11,234 nt of DNA from Acidobacteriaceae bacterium (GTDB taxonomy: Bacteria; Acidobacteriota; Terriglobia; Terriglobales; Acidobacteriaceae), in NCBI GenBank assembly GCA_003165855.1, contig PMXH01000417.1, positions 1 to 11,234 on the forward strand, given 5' to 3'. This document shows, one piece after another, positions 1 to 6,441 of the stretch (within the stretch, counting starts at the first letter, position 1; the number at the start of each line of letters is the position of its first letter). Both the position numbers and the translations under genes were made by a program. The notes under the pieces were generated by a model. It searched no databases. It saw only the letters and a list, made by a program, of their open reading frames with translations, and was not told the DNA's origin.

Positions 1-79
1 TATCCGGGGGATGTCAGATTTCTACTTCTACGAAACGGGCTTCGCCCCAAGTTGAATCGTTGTTGACGACATTCTCCTC

Positions 80-239
80 TTAGATGACCGCCATTTTGTT
101 GTTTCCGCCCGTGCCGTGATCGCCGTTCTCTCCCGTTAACGTGCATGTATCGGCCTTGCCGCATATGAAGGTTTCGTCTACTTCCACTTCGTGCCACTCT
201 CGACAACTTCACCAGAGAGCCGTCCTGCAACTCTTTTGC
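80..239 (-). mobile_element. IS1595/ISXO2-type transposase remnant (frameshifted)
   Basis: Two reading frames of the minus strand together spell a short piece of an ISXO2-like DDE transposase. The first (239 down to about 201) reads AKELQDGSLVKLS. After a one-base frame change near 195-203 the second (196 down to 82) reads EWHEVEVDETFICGKAD and later HGTGGNNKMAVI, ending in TAA at 82-80. In the intact family this region reads roughly QDGS-LVKLSG-EVEVDETFIGGK with a later GTGGK-K-AVMG, and the Asp of VDET is the first catalytic aspartate. Only about 50 residues survive. The N-terminal part, the later catalytic residues and any terminal inverted repeats are not visible. Below 80 the same frame continues as EENVVNNDSTWGEARFVEVEI without transposase likeness. 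The remnant cannot be active. The family call rests on recognised motifs. Confidence 0.72.
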
Positions 240-457
240 GATGTTTCGACCTGGTTCCATGGAACGAGAAGGGTCACGCCGTCAATAGCGTCCTGACTCA
301 TTACGTTGGCGAGGAGAGCAGCTGAGGCCGGCTCCGCTTTAATGGCTCGGCCGTCCTCAGCCGCAAGCCCGGAGTTGAAAAATGTCGTATGATCCGGTGC
401 GCGAAGAACGGGGCCAGGTCGGGCAGCCCATGTTGTGGTGCGTGCGAGGAAATCCAT
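209..457 (-). pseudogene. fragment of a paralogue of the 614-aa secreted protein
   Basis: The open frame is 82 codons (ATG at 457, TGA at 211-209). Residues 51-72 (307 down to 242) match residues 62-83 of the 614-residue protein at 3935-2091 in 18 of 22 positions, including the shared blocks QD-IDGVT and VPWNQVET. DNA identity is also clear there. Similarity stops sharply at about 242, where the transposase remnant begins. Residues 1-50 show no likeness to the 614-aa protein and there is no signal peptide, although the full-length relative has one. No good ribosome binding site precedes the ATG. The best reading is a leftover of a second gene copy, cut by a rearrangement at the insertion-sequence remnant. 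It lies 47 bp beyond the stop of the GloVer gene on the same strand. A small expressed protein is possible but unlikely. Confidence 0.55.
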
Positions 458-504
458 CCTGTCGGCTGCGTGCCCACTGATGGAATCGGCTGATTTACCC
501 CAAA

Positions 505-1917
505 TTACTCTGATATCACCAAGTTCTTGTTGCTGGTGAGAGTTGCCGTCGGCGTGGTTACGACAACCGGGCCGGTCGTCGCTCCTGCTGGAATGACTGC
601 GGTCATATAAGTGTCTGAGACGATGTCGAAGCTGGTGGCAGGGACACCGTTAAATGTGACACTGGTTGTTCCGGTCAGCGACTGCCCGAGGATTTGCACG
701 GTCCGGGAGGGTTGACTGATGTAGCCAACCAGAGCGATGAAAGGGCCGAGGCCGAGATCGATGCTATAAGCGGTCCCGGCATTGTGAGTGCCATCCGATT
801 GAGTTGTTCCATACAGCATTCCGTTCGTATCCTGAAGAGGAGCTGCCGAAGGATAGGCGCCGGTCTCCCTTGTAAAACTTTGGAGAATGGTATAGGCACC
901 TGAGGTCGTGATCGTGAAGAATACACCTAGCCCAGACGATCCACCGACCTGCGTTACACCGTAAAGGTTGCCGTCCGTCGCCTGCATCAGGCCCAACGGC
1001 TCGACGCCGTCATCGCCTCCCTGAAACCGATACAACGTAGAGACCCTGCCGTTCTCGCTCAGCTTGAACAATGTACCGTAGTTGCGACCGTTCCCGCTCT
1101 GTTCCTGAGTGGTACCGTAGAAACTGCCGTCAGTCGATTGCACAAGGGGAGCAATCGGCGCGGCGCCACCCGCGCCGCAGGGGAAACTGTAGTACCAGAG
1201 GGGCGTACCGGATGTGGTTAGTTTGAAAATGGTGCCACAGTCGCTTGCCCCGCCTCCATCTGCAACACCGTAGAGTCGGCCGTCTGTGCCCTGAATCAGC
1301 GATGCGATGACTTCCTGACCATGGGTCTGATCGAATTGATAAATAACAGAGTATCCTTCGGACAGACTATACTTATAAACGGTTGAGTCTTGGGCGGTGG
1401 TGCCGTAGAAATTGCCATCCGCTGCCTGAATGGGAGGCCCCACAGGCTCTCCCCCATCGCCTCCGCCCTCGAAATTATGCAAGATCGTATAACCGCCAGT
1501 GGGGGCTATCTTGAATAGAACCCCAAGGTTGGCGCTGCCGCCAAACGACGTCACGCCGTAAAAATTGCCGTCACTTCCCAGCGTAACGCCGCCAAGGGGG
1601 TTGGTGCCGTTTGTCCCGTCGAAGGCGGCAAGCAGATGAGTTTGTCCGGTGGTTGAGACCTTGAAAATCGAACCCATATAGTTGCCGGTCCCGTAAGTCG
1701 TTCCGTATAGGCCTCCATCTCGGCCTTGGGATGGGATTACAAACCCTGGCCCTCCGGCGTTTCCACCTCTGAAGTCGTAGATGACATTTAAAGTTTGCGC
1801 GGCGGTGGAGCTGACCACGAACAGGAGCGCGGCGATTGTCAATGCTAAGCTCCGTGAGAAATTCATCCCTGAGCGAAACGGCGATAAACGACCTTTGAGG
1901 CTCGATTCGATCGGCAC
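505..1917 (-). CDS. secreted GloVer-repeat protein with C-terminal IPT/TIG domain
   Basis: This 470-residue exported protein carries seven copies of a roughly 50-residue repeat. The repeats start near residues 67, 116, 167, 212, 263, 315 and 365. Each has a DG-x-[FLM]-YG-[TV]-T strand, usually GG---G-[LIV]-FK, then a G-[YT]-T-[IV]-L---F strand. This is the choice-anchor tandem repeat (GloVer) pattern common in Acidobacteriota, likely a beta-propeller-like fold. Residues 392-470 resemble an IPT/TIG immunoglobulin-like domain (VQILGQSLTGTTSVTFNG). The chosen start is GTG at 1917, with GAGAGG seven bases upstream. An internal ATG at 1866 (residue 18) also fits the signal peptide (hydrophobic 23-40, likely cleavage after STAA) but has AGGG directly against it, too close to serve well. 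A 173-bp gap separates it from the upstream 614-aa gene, so it may be the distal gene of one operon. No enzymatic motif is visible. Binding or adhesion at the cell surface is inference. Confidence 0.92.
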   Translation of the reverse strand: MPIESSLKGRLSPFRSGMNFSRSLALTIAALLFVVSSTAAQTLNVIYDFRGGNAGGPGFVIPSQGRDGGLYGTTYGTGNYMGSIFKVSTTGQTHLLAAFDGTNGTNPLGGVTLGSDGNFYGVTSFGGSANLGVLFKIAPTGGYTILHNFEGGGDGGEPVGPPIQAADGNFYGTTAQDSTVYKYSLSEGYSVIYQFDQTHGQEVIASLIQGTDGRLYGVADGGGASDCGTIFKLTTSGTPLWYYSFPCGAGGAAPIAPLVQSTDGSFYGTTQEQSGNGRNYGTLFKLSENGRVSTLYRFQGGDDGVEPLGLMQATDGNLYGVTQVGGSSGLGVFFTITTSGAYTILQSFTRETGAYPSAAPLQDTNGMLYGTTQSDGTHNAGTAYSIDLGLGPFIALVGYISQPSRTVQILGQSLTGTTSVTFNGVPATSFDIVSDTYMTAVIPAGATTGPVVVTTPTATLTSNKNLVISE

Positions 1918-2090
1918 GAGGTTACCTCTCTGAATTGGATGGCAGGGAGCCGGGCCGGGGGAGAGTCAGAATCCTGCAGTGAAGAAGCCTACACCGGTAT
2001 GGTACAGATGGCAAGCATAATCGAGTCGGAGTTCCCGCCAGGGCCGAAAGTACAGAGCCCCAGGACTCGCAACGCTTGTGGCTCTACACG

Positions 2091-3935
2091 TTAGTGATAT
2101 CCGTGTGCACTTGCAATGTATCCCGCGTAGGTACAGGCATCGCCTGTGCCAGTTCCTGCACCGCAGCTCATTCCCTGACCCACACCCGTATAGAAGTTGT
2201 ATTGGGTGACAGCACTTAGGGCCGGGACGAACCAGTCGTATCCACTAGAGTGGCTGCAGTTTCCTGAAACATTGTCGCAGTAGTTCGGATCAAATGCCAG
2301 CAGTGCGTCTTGGTTGTACAACTCGATTATCGCAACGTGGGTGCTGTTTGCGAATGACAACAGGTTCGGACCCAGGCTTCCTACCACTCCTACACCACTC
2401 GTATAGCAGTTATTAGTACCCATGATGGTCGTTGGATTTGAGCACTCAGCAGTCTGCAGTTCCAACGGGACCGTAGTAGGGCTTGCAGTCATCCCCGTGC
2501 CGACGTTGGCCATCGTGGCGCCCGACCAATACTTCGTAAACATGCATCCCCAATTGTTGGCGGTGCTAGGAACGCCTGAACCGCCGGGACAAGCGTTGAC
2601 ACTAAATCCGATATCAGCTGACTGCAGCCCTTGACTACCAAAGCCGTTGTATCCTCCAATCGCATTGTAGTGCGCGGCAGCAGACGCAGCCTCTTGCGTC
2701 GCATAACTAGCATTGAAAGCAGCGGGATCTCCGGCGTTGATCGAGAACAAGATCTGCATGCGTGGATTCGCAGCTTGCACAACGCTGTTAACCGTGTCAT
2801 ACCAGCCATTCGTTCCGTTAACCCAGGTGCTTTCGATATAGCTGGTCCAGGTATGGAGCACGGACGCACATATCACACCAGCCTCTCCTCCGGCTCCTAC
2901 GCCGACCCGGATATAGCCAATGTTCGCGGCGGTCTGCTGTGAACTAATATTCAAATTGTTGAAGTGGTAGATCGCAGCCCGCAAGAAGGCCTCGTACGCG
3001 CTCGCATAAGGAGTCTCATAGGGTACGGGCCACGATTGGACGGCAGTGATTGCGGTGACTGTGTTCGAATGGATCGTGGACGTTCCACTCGCGACGTCGC
3101 TGTATGGAAGCATATATGTGAAGCCAGAAGCGCCAACGCTTGTGACCAATGCGCCATACTGACTATTAACCTGGAAATCATTTGCAAGTGTCGACCCCGA
3201 ATCCGCGATCCAGATCGTATCGTTAACAGCAAACGGTGGGCTGGTCCACATGGTTACCGCTACGCTACTAGTACCGCTCCCAGTGAAAATTGCATTAAGG
3301 GGAACACTGATATTCCCGGTGTAACCACCGCACCCGCTTCCATTGATCGTATTCGCCGCATCCTGAGTACCGGAGCCAGTCGCAGAAGCCCAGGTTGTGC
3401 TTCCCGAAACGATCCCAGTCACGTAGCTGGGGGTATAACCGTTTACAGAAGCTTGGGTAATTCCGAAAAGCTCGAAGTTGACTTTCTTGGGTTTTCCGTT
3501 GCCGTAGGTAAAGCAGAACCACTGTGACGAGCTATATGGACCGCTGCTGCCATAGTCAGTGCAACCCGTCCCATCGATCGAAGTCCCCGTCGCGGTCCAG
3601 TCATATGTGTGATAGTAAGTTGGAGCTGCCGTATCCTCCTGGCATATGTCGGTGTTGGGAGAGCAAGGGCTTGTGGTTGGGGCCGTCGTCTCGACCTGAT
3701 TCCAGGGTACGGGAACGGTCACTCCGTCAATGACGTCTTGGGTCATCACGTTGTTCCTGAAGTTGGTGTTGTTCTTGGCTGGTGACACATCCGCCTCCGG
3801 CGGGAACACAACATAGATTTTGGTGTAAGTCGTGAAGGGCCAGCTCACCACAGCGTCGTATACCACCGCACGATAGATAATGGTCTGGGCCGAAGCCGCC
3901 GAGCACAGAATTAGAAGAGTGACAACCCGATTCAT
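2091..3935 (-). CDS. secreted 614-aa protein, possible TIM-barrel glycosidase-like fold
   Basis: I do not recognise a named family. ATG at 3935 follows GAGGG at a good distance. Residues 1-17 form a signal peptide (LLILCSAASA then Q). Residues 68-83 (VIDGVTVPVPWNQVET) and 339-351 (IGYIRVGVGAGGE), with barrel-like strands KKVNFELFGI (150-159), MQILFSIN (393-400), PLELQTAE (490-497) and VAIIELYNQDALLAFDP (534-550), are laid out like secreted glycoside hydrolases with a (beta/alpha)8 barrel. E351, E497 and E538 are candidate acidic residues, but none is confirmed. Residues about 205-298 look like an inserted beta module (FAVNDTIWIADSG ... FTYMLPYSDVASG), a type seen in phage and surface proteins. 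There are many cysteines, plausible for disulfides outside the cytoplasm. It lies 37 bp downstream of the 376-aa gene. A truncated paralogue is at 209-457. Confidence 0.9.
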   Translation of the reverse strand: MNRVVTLLILCSAASAQTIIYRAVVYDAVVSWPFTTYTKIYVVFPPEADVSPAKNNTNFRNNVMTQDVIDGVTVPVPWNQVETTAPTTSPCSPNTDICQEDTAAPTYYHTYDWTATGTSIDGTGCTDYGSSGPYSSSQWFCFTYGNGKPKKVNFELFGITQASVNGYTPSYVTGIVSGSTTWASATGSGTQDAANTINGSGCGGYTGNISVPLNAIFTGSGTSSVAVTMWTSPPFAVNDTIWIADSGSTLANDFQVNSQYGALVTSVGASGFTYMLPYSDVASGTSTIHSNTVTAITAVQSWPVPYETPYASAYEAFLRAAIYHFNNLNISSQQTAANIGYIRVGVGAGGEAGVICASVLHTWTSYIESTWVNGTNGWYDTVNSVVQAANPRMQILFSINAGDPAAFNASYATQEAASAAAHYNAIGGYNGFGSQGLQSADIGFSVNACPGGSGVPSTANNWGCMFTKYWSGATMANVGTGMTASPTTVPLELQTAECSNPTTIMGTNNCYTSGVGVVGSLGPNLLSFANSTHVAIIELYNQDALLAFDPNYCDNVSGNCSHSSGYDWFVPALSAVTQYNFYTGVGQGMSCGAGTGTGDACTYAGYIASAHGYH

Positions 3936-3972
3936 GCGTTTCCCTCACAAGCTGCCCTAAATTTGGAGCCGA

Positions 3973-5103
3973 TCAGTTTTCAACTCGTGCGCGAAGCATC
4001 CGCTGAGTCACAGTATTGTTCGTCGTCCCCGCCGTAGCAAACGCGAAGGTGATCTGAAGTGCTTGGGAGTTCATCAAATTGATAGAACTCACGGTGCTCG
4101 TGTTATTGGTCAAGTACGGCTCAGCGATAGCAGTACTGGTTGGCACCATAAGAAGTTCGGCGGTTTCAAACGCGGCGCTGCTACCCGCCGTCTCTACCGT
4201 AGCGTCACAAACGGCCCGCCAGGGTACATTTGTTTGGTTCGCGGGAGTCGTGGCGGTCGAAGACCGGGTACAGAGGGTCAGCGGAGTGCTGCCCAAGTTG
4301 AATGCCACAGTAACGTCCGTGGCCGTATTGCCGCTAGGAATTGAGAGCACGCCAGAGACTTCAATGTGGAGGTTCGCATACTGCGAATTGAGGGCGCCTG
4401 CCGGTATTGTGCAAGTCATCAGATTTTGAGCTGATGAGCTGGTCGTATTCACGGTTACCGGCGCCTGGCTATAACAAGCGCTGATTGCTCCGCCTGATGT
4501 GAATCCCGAAGCTTGGGCATTGCCGTTCGAGTCAATGGTAACGACCTGACCGGAGTTCGCCGAGGTCAGGTTCGCGTTGGCGGTGGTCGCTATAGTCGTG
4601 TTGCCCGACAGCGTGAGAAGGGAAATGCCGTCGTCTTCAATGTTTCCACTTCCGTCGAACTTGGCCAGGTCCCCGCTGGTGAGGGTTCCGGTAGTAGTTG
4701 CCAGCGTCGTCGTGTTGCCGCTAGTAGTGCCCCAACTCGCGGTTCCGCTGGAATTCTCTGTGAGGATACCGGTACCCGACGTATTTCCGCTCAGGCAGGT
4801 CTCCGTTGCGACGCCCGTACCGACGGGCACGGTTCCGCCGTAAACAATTCCCCCCAGCGTCGTGCACGGCCACGTTGCGATGGGAAAAGCGCCGGTATTG
4901 AAACTGTAGTTGATAATCTTAGCTCGATTTGTGCTGCTGTCAGCGAAAATCGACACTTGGTTGGCACCAGCCGAAATGGAGCCGCCGTTGTTCATAAGCA
5001 TTCCGCTTTGGGCAACCGCGCAGGTTGTAGCGATCAAACACACGAGACTTGCAGCAATAAACCTGGCAAGCCAGCTTGGGGAGCAGGAGAAAATACGATC
5101 CAT
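3973..5103 (-). CDS. secreted protein with phage-tail-fibre-like repeats
   Basis: ATG at 5103 has GGAG about seven bases upstream. A signal peptide covers residues 1-32 (hydrophobic ARFIAASLVCLIATTCAVA, cleavage near AVA-Q). Residues 80-200 are low-complexity Gly/Thr/Ser/Asn sequence with a recurring SGNTTT-ATT pattern (GNTTTLATTTGTLTSGD, LSGNTTIATTANANLTSA) and DGSGN/DSNGN turns. These resemble repeat segments of tail-fibre-like proteins. Residues 205-376 look like one beta-sandwich domain with alternating hydrophobics (LHIEVSGVLSI, VTVAFNLGSTPLTLC, ALQITFAFATA) and paired cysteines. It is the first gene after the promoter at 5226-5198 and sits 37 bp upstream of the 614-aa gene. No catalytic motif is visible. 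A structural or adhesive role outside the cell is inferred from composition and signal peptide. I do not call it a prophage gene because no other phage gene is nearby. Confidence 0.9.
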   Translation of the reverse strand: MDRIFSCSPSWLARFIAASLVCLIATTCAVAQSGMLMNNGGSISAGANQVSIFADSSTNRAKIINYSFNTGAFPIATWPCTTLGGIVYGGTVPVGTGVATETCLSGNTSGTGILTENSSGTASWGTTSGNTTTLATTTGTLTSGDLAKFDGSGNIEDDGISLLTLSGNTTIATTANANLTSANSGQVVTIDSNGNAQASGFTSGGAISACYSQAPVTVNTTSSSAQNLMTCTIPAGALNSQYANLHIEVSGVLSIPSGNTATDVTVAFNLGSTPLTLCTRSSTATTPANQTNVPWRAVCDATVETAGSSAAFETAELLMVPTSTAIAEPYLTNNTSTVSSINLMNSQALQITFAFATAGTTNNTVTQRMLRARVEN

Positions 5104-5136
5104 GTTCAGCTCCAGCGCTTTAGATTTTCCCTGGGA

Positions 5137-5187
5137 ATGCGTGAGAGGTATGGCGGGGCCCGGTGACAGGATCTTCTCTCACCGCAT
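5137..5187 (-). promoter_or_regulatory. inverted repeat forming a 5'-leader hairpin
   Basis: On the transcribed (minus) strand ATGCGGTGAGAG (5187-5176) can pair with CTCTCACGCAT (5147-5137): eleven base pairs with one bulged G, around a 28-base GC-rich loop. The predicted transcript from the promoter at 5226-5198 would start near 5191, so this stem would lie at the very 5' end of the mRNA, about 35 bases before the start codon of the 376-aa gene. Stabilising the message or binding a regulator are both possible. No T-run follows, so it is not a terminator. Confidence 0.5.
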
Positions 5188-5197
5188 CGACGACAGG

Positions 5198-5226
5198 ACT
5201 CTAGGGAAGAATTTGGTCGGTGTCAA
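5198..5226 (-). promoter_or_regulatory. sigma70-type promoter for the three-gene secreted cassette
   Basis: The minus strand has a perfect -35 box TTGACA (5226-5221), a 17-base spacer and a -10 box TAGAGT (5203-5198, four of six consensus bases). It points at the 376-aa gene, whose ATG is at 5103, giving a leader of roughly 90 bases. No other box pair of this quality was noticed in the 1.7-kb gap. The call comes from inspection only. Confidence 0.6.
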
Positions 5227-5700
5227 GCACAAACTACATTTACGGCAGCGGTAATGGATGCGCATCCATCCTTAATACAAGCACTGGTTCGAGAATCGTA
5301 AATGGAAGCACTGCTTGCAACATCGGCGACGGGAGCGAGGATATGGCCATTTCCAGCGACGGCTCTGTACTCCTAACGGCGGACCTGCTGACAGACCCGC
5401 TCTTCTGAATGTCGAAGGCGATATCACCTACGTGGACCGAGATGTTTGGTTGGCATTGTCCGTTTATGGGCAAAAGCTAAATTCCAACGCTTAGTCTAGT
5501 TTTCACGCCTCTTACCACTGGAATCGATGTGCTGGAGGGAACGACCAGGATTGCTTGCGTGCCGAGTCGAATTGCCCATAAAAAGTGCCGCTCTGTACGA
5601 TGCGCTGGCAATCGATGACACGGATGGCCTTCTCTACGCTATTACTGCAAATGCCATCGCTGAGATAAACCTAAGCTCTTTGCCAGTGCCATCTTTCAAA
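5217..5700 (+). pseudogene. decayed propeller-like gene, broken by frameshifts and a stop
   Basis: Three plus-strand frames in turn give protein-like segments that join into one ancestral product. The first (5220-5405) contains NYIYGSGNGCASILNTSTG and MAISSDGSVLLTADLLTDPL. The second (5402-5491) reads LLNVEGDITYVDRDVWLALSVYGQKLNSN and ends in TAG at 5492-5494. The third (5496 to about 5550) reads LVFTPLTTGIDVLEGTT in the first frame again. The fourth (about 5555-5690) reads RVELPIKSAALYDALAIDDTDG then LLYAITANAIAEINLSSLP. Phrases such as SSDG-S-LL and DALAIDDTDGLLYAIT resemble WD40/NHL-like secreted propeller proteins of soil bacteria, with blade-like periodicity. At least three frame changes and one stop rule out a working product. 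The 5' end is missing: an in-frame stop is at 5202-5204, and the -35 box of the divergent promoter overlaps the first codons. Confidence 0.6.
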
Positions 5701-5863
5701 AACCTCAGACGCGTGCAAGAACGTCGTTTGCTAATCAGAACAGAACGATCATGACTGCCAACAGCAAAGAACTACAATTTGACGGGCCTCACCTGCAGCA
5801 TTCTTTCCAATTGCTCTTAAAGGGCGAGAAGAGACCGGGAAATCGACGGTTCAGTCGCACACT
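5701..5863. other. intergenic stretch with no recognised gene
   Basis: Short open frames exist (for example the plus frame from 5751) but none shows a ribosome binding site, a recognisable motif or clear coding bias. Nothing else was seen here. Confidence 0.5.
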
Positions 5864-5887
5864 AACGTTACGTACGTACGTAACGTT
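5864..5887. repeat. 24-bp perfect palindrome
   Basis: The half-site AACGTTACGTAC (5864-5875) is followed at once by its exact reverse complement (5876-5887), with no spacer. All twelve base pairs match. It lies between decayed genes and overlaps the last codons of the small minus-strand frame ending at 5868. It could be a binding site for a dimeric protein, a recombination scar or chance. With no loop it makes a poor terminator and there is no T-tract. Confidence 0.9.
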
Positions 5888-6058
5888 GGCGTCGGGCTTC
5901 GGCGATCATCTCTTCGTACTGGGAACTGTTGCGCAGGTAAACATATAGGCAACGAAAAAAACAAACAGCACGGCATAGCCAAGATAGCAATGCAAAGGAG
6001 TCTCGATGCTCCGTACTACTTTGAGATAAGTGGGGAATTCTCGCGTACCAGTCTTCAT
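5868..6058 (-). pseudogene. small single-membrane-span protein, frame broken at a T7 run
   Basis: From ATG at 6058 one frame gives 50 residues: MKTGTREFPTYLKVVRSIET, then the hydrophobic helix CYLGYAVLFVFFVAYMF, ending in TGA at 5908-5906. The -1 frame beyond carries a charged tail, YLRNSSQYEEMIAEARRQR, to TAA at 5870-5868. Helix plus charged tail reads as one natural small membrane protein. The topology recalls CcmD-like proteins, but I cannot assign it. The frames meet at a run of seven T (5961-5955) that holds TTTTTTC with codons T-TTT-TTC in zero frame, the classic pattern for -1 slippage. A plain one-base indel in a decaying gene, or a sequencing error, is the simpler explanation given the neighbours. 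No good ribosome binding site precedes the ATG. Confidence 0.4.
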
Positions 6059-6388
6059 CCGGAGGCTGCCGTTGAACCCATGATTTCAACCTTCGATCTC
6101 AACGTCTCTAACGACTTCTCAAGGACTTAGGCGGCCACCAGAGTCACGTAAGTCGTTCAACCTTCATACACAAGCCCTGAAAAGCCGGATGCTGAAATGG
6201 TTCGGCGAAATGATTCCTTCGCGCTACAAAGGATCCAGCAACCCGAAGTCCCATTGTTCGAGAGGCTCGATTCCGGGCACCCTCCGGGCACCCACCTCGA
6301 TGTCTTGTTGGCATCTCATTGATTTTGTTATGTCGTGCATGGAGTAAGCTGGACGCGCAAGTTGTTGTTTGTAATTGGGTTGGCGACC
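6059..6388. other. intergenic stretch without a convincing gene
   Basis: No open frame here has a credible start, ribosome binding site or family likeness. A minus-strand frame running through 6144-6515 exists only because it is antisense to tRNA sequence at one end. The one clear structure is the 11-bp tandem duplication at 6272-6293. Confidence 0.5.
6272..6293. repeat. perfect 11-bp tandem duplication
   Basis: The unit TCCGGGCACCC occurs twice head to tail (6272-6282 and 6283-6293) without mismatch. It lies in non-coding sequence about 95 bp left of the tRNA fragment. A replication-slippage duplication is the likeliest origin. Confidence 0.85.
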
Positions 6389-6433
6389 CTTTTAAGGCAT
6401 GGGTCGCAGGTTCGAATCCTGCCGCGCTCACCA
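6389..6433 (+). tRNA. 3' fragment of tRNA-Lys(TTT), possible att site
   Basis: The sequence holds an anticodon loop CTTTTAA (6389-6395, anticodon TTT), the 3' half of an anticodon stem (GGCAT), a five-base variable region GGGTC, a perfect T-arm (GCAGG, loop TTCGAAT, CCTGC; 6406-6422), the acceptor 3' half CGCGCTC, discriminator A and encoded CCA (6431-6433). Left of the loop the pattern stops. The bases before it do not complete the anticodon stem beyond two pairs, there is no D-arm, and no GAGCGCG-like acceptor 5' half. It cannot make a tRNA. A 3' piece starting at the anticodon loop is the segment commonly duplicated by tyrosine integrases. No integrase gene is in the window. A separate inverted repeat GCGACCC (6383-6389)/GGGTCGC (6401-6407) overlaps it. 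Confidence 0.75.
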
Positions 6434-6441
6434 TAGCATCG

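Noticed and set aside
1918..2090. A terminator between the 614-aa and GloVer genes
   Set aside because: The only stem noticed (AGAGCC/GGCTCT) has a 22-base loop and no T-run.
3973..5103. A prophage tail region
   Set aside because: Only one protein has fibre-like repeats, it carries a signal peptide, and no other phage structural, lysis or packaging gene is in the window.
4513..5166. Plus-strand open frame of 217 codons
   Set aside because: It is opposite the 376-aa gene, which has a signal peptide, ribosome binding site and promoter. The plus frame has none.
5751..5948. Plus-strand 65-codon frame with ATG at 5751
   Set aside because: It has no ribosome binding site, runs through the palindrome and shows no coding signature.
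6340..6433. A complete tRNA-Lys gene
   Set aside because: No D-arm and no acceptor 5' half exist left of the anticodon loop, and the anticodon stem cannot close. Only the 3' piece is real.
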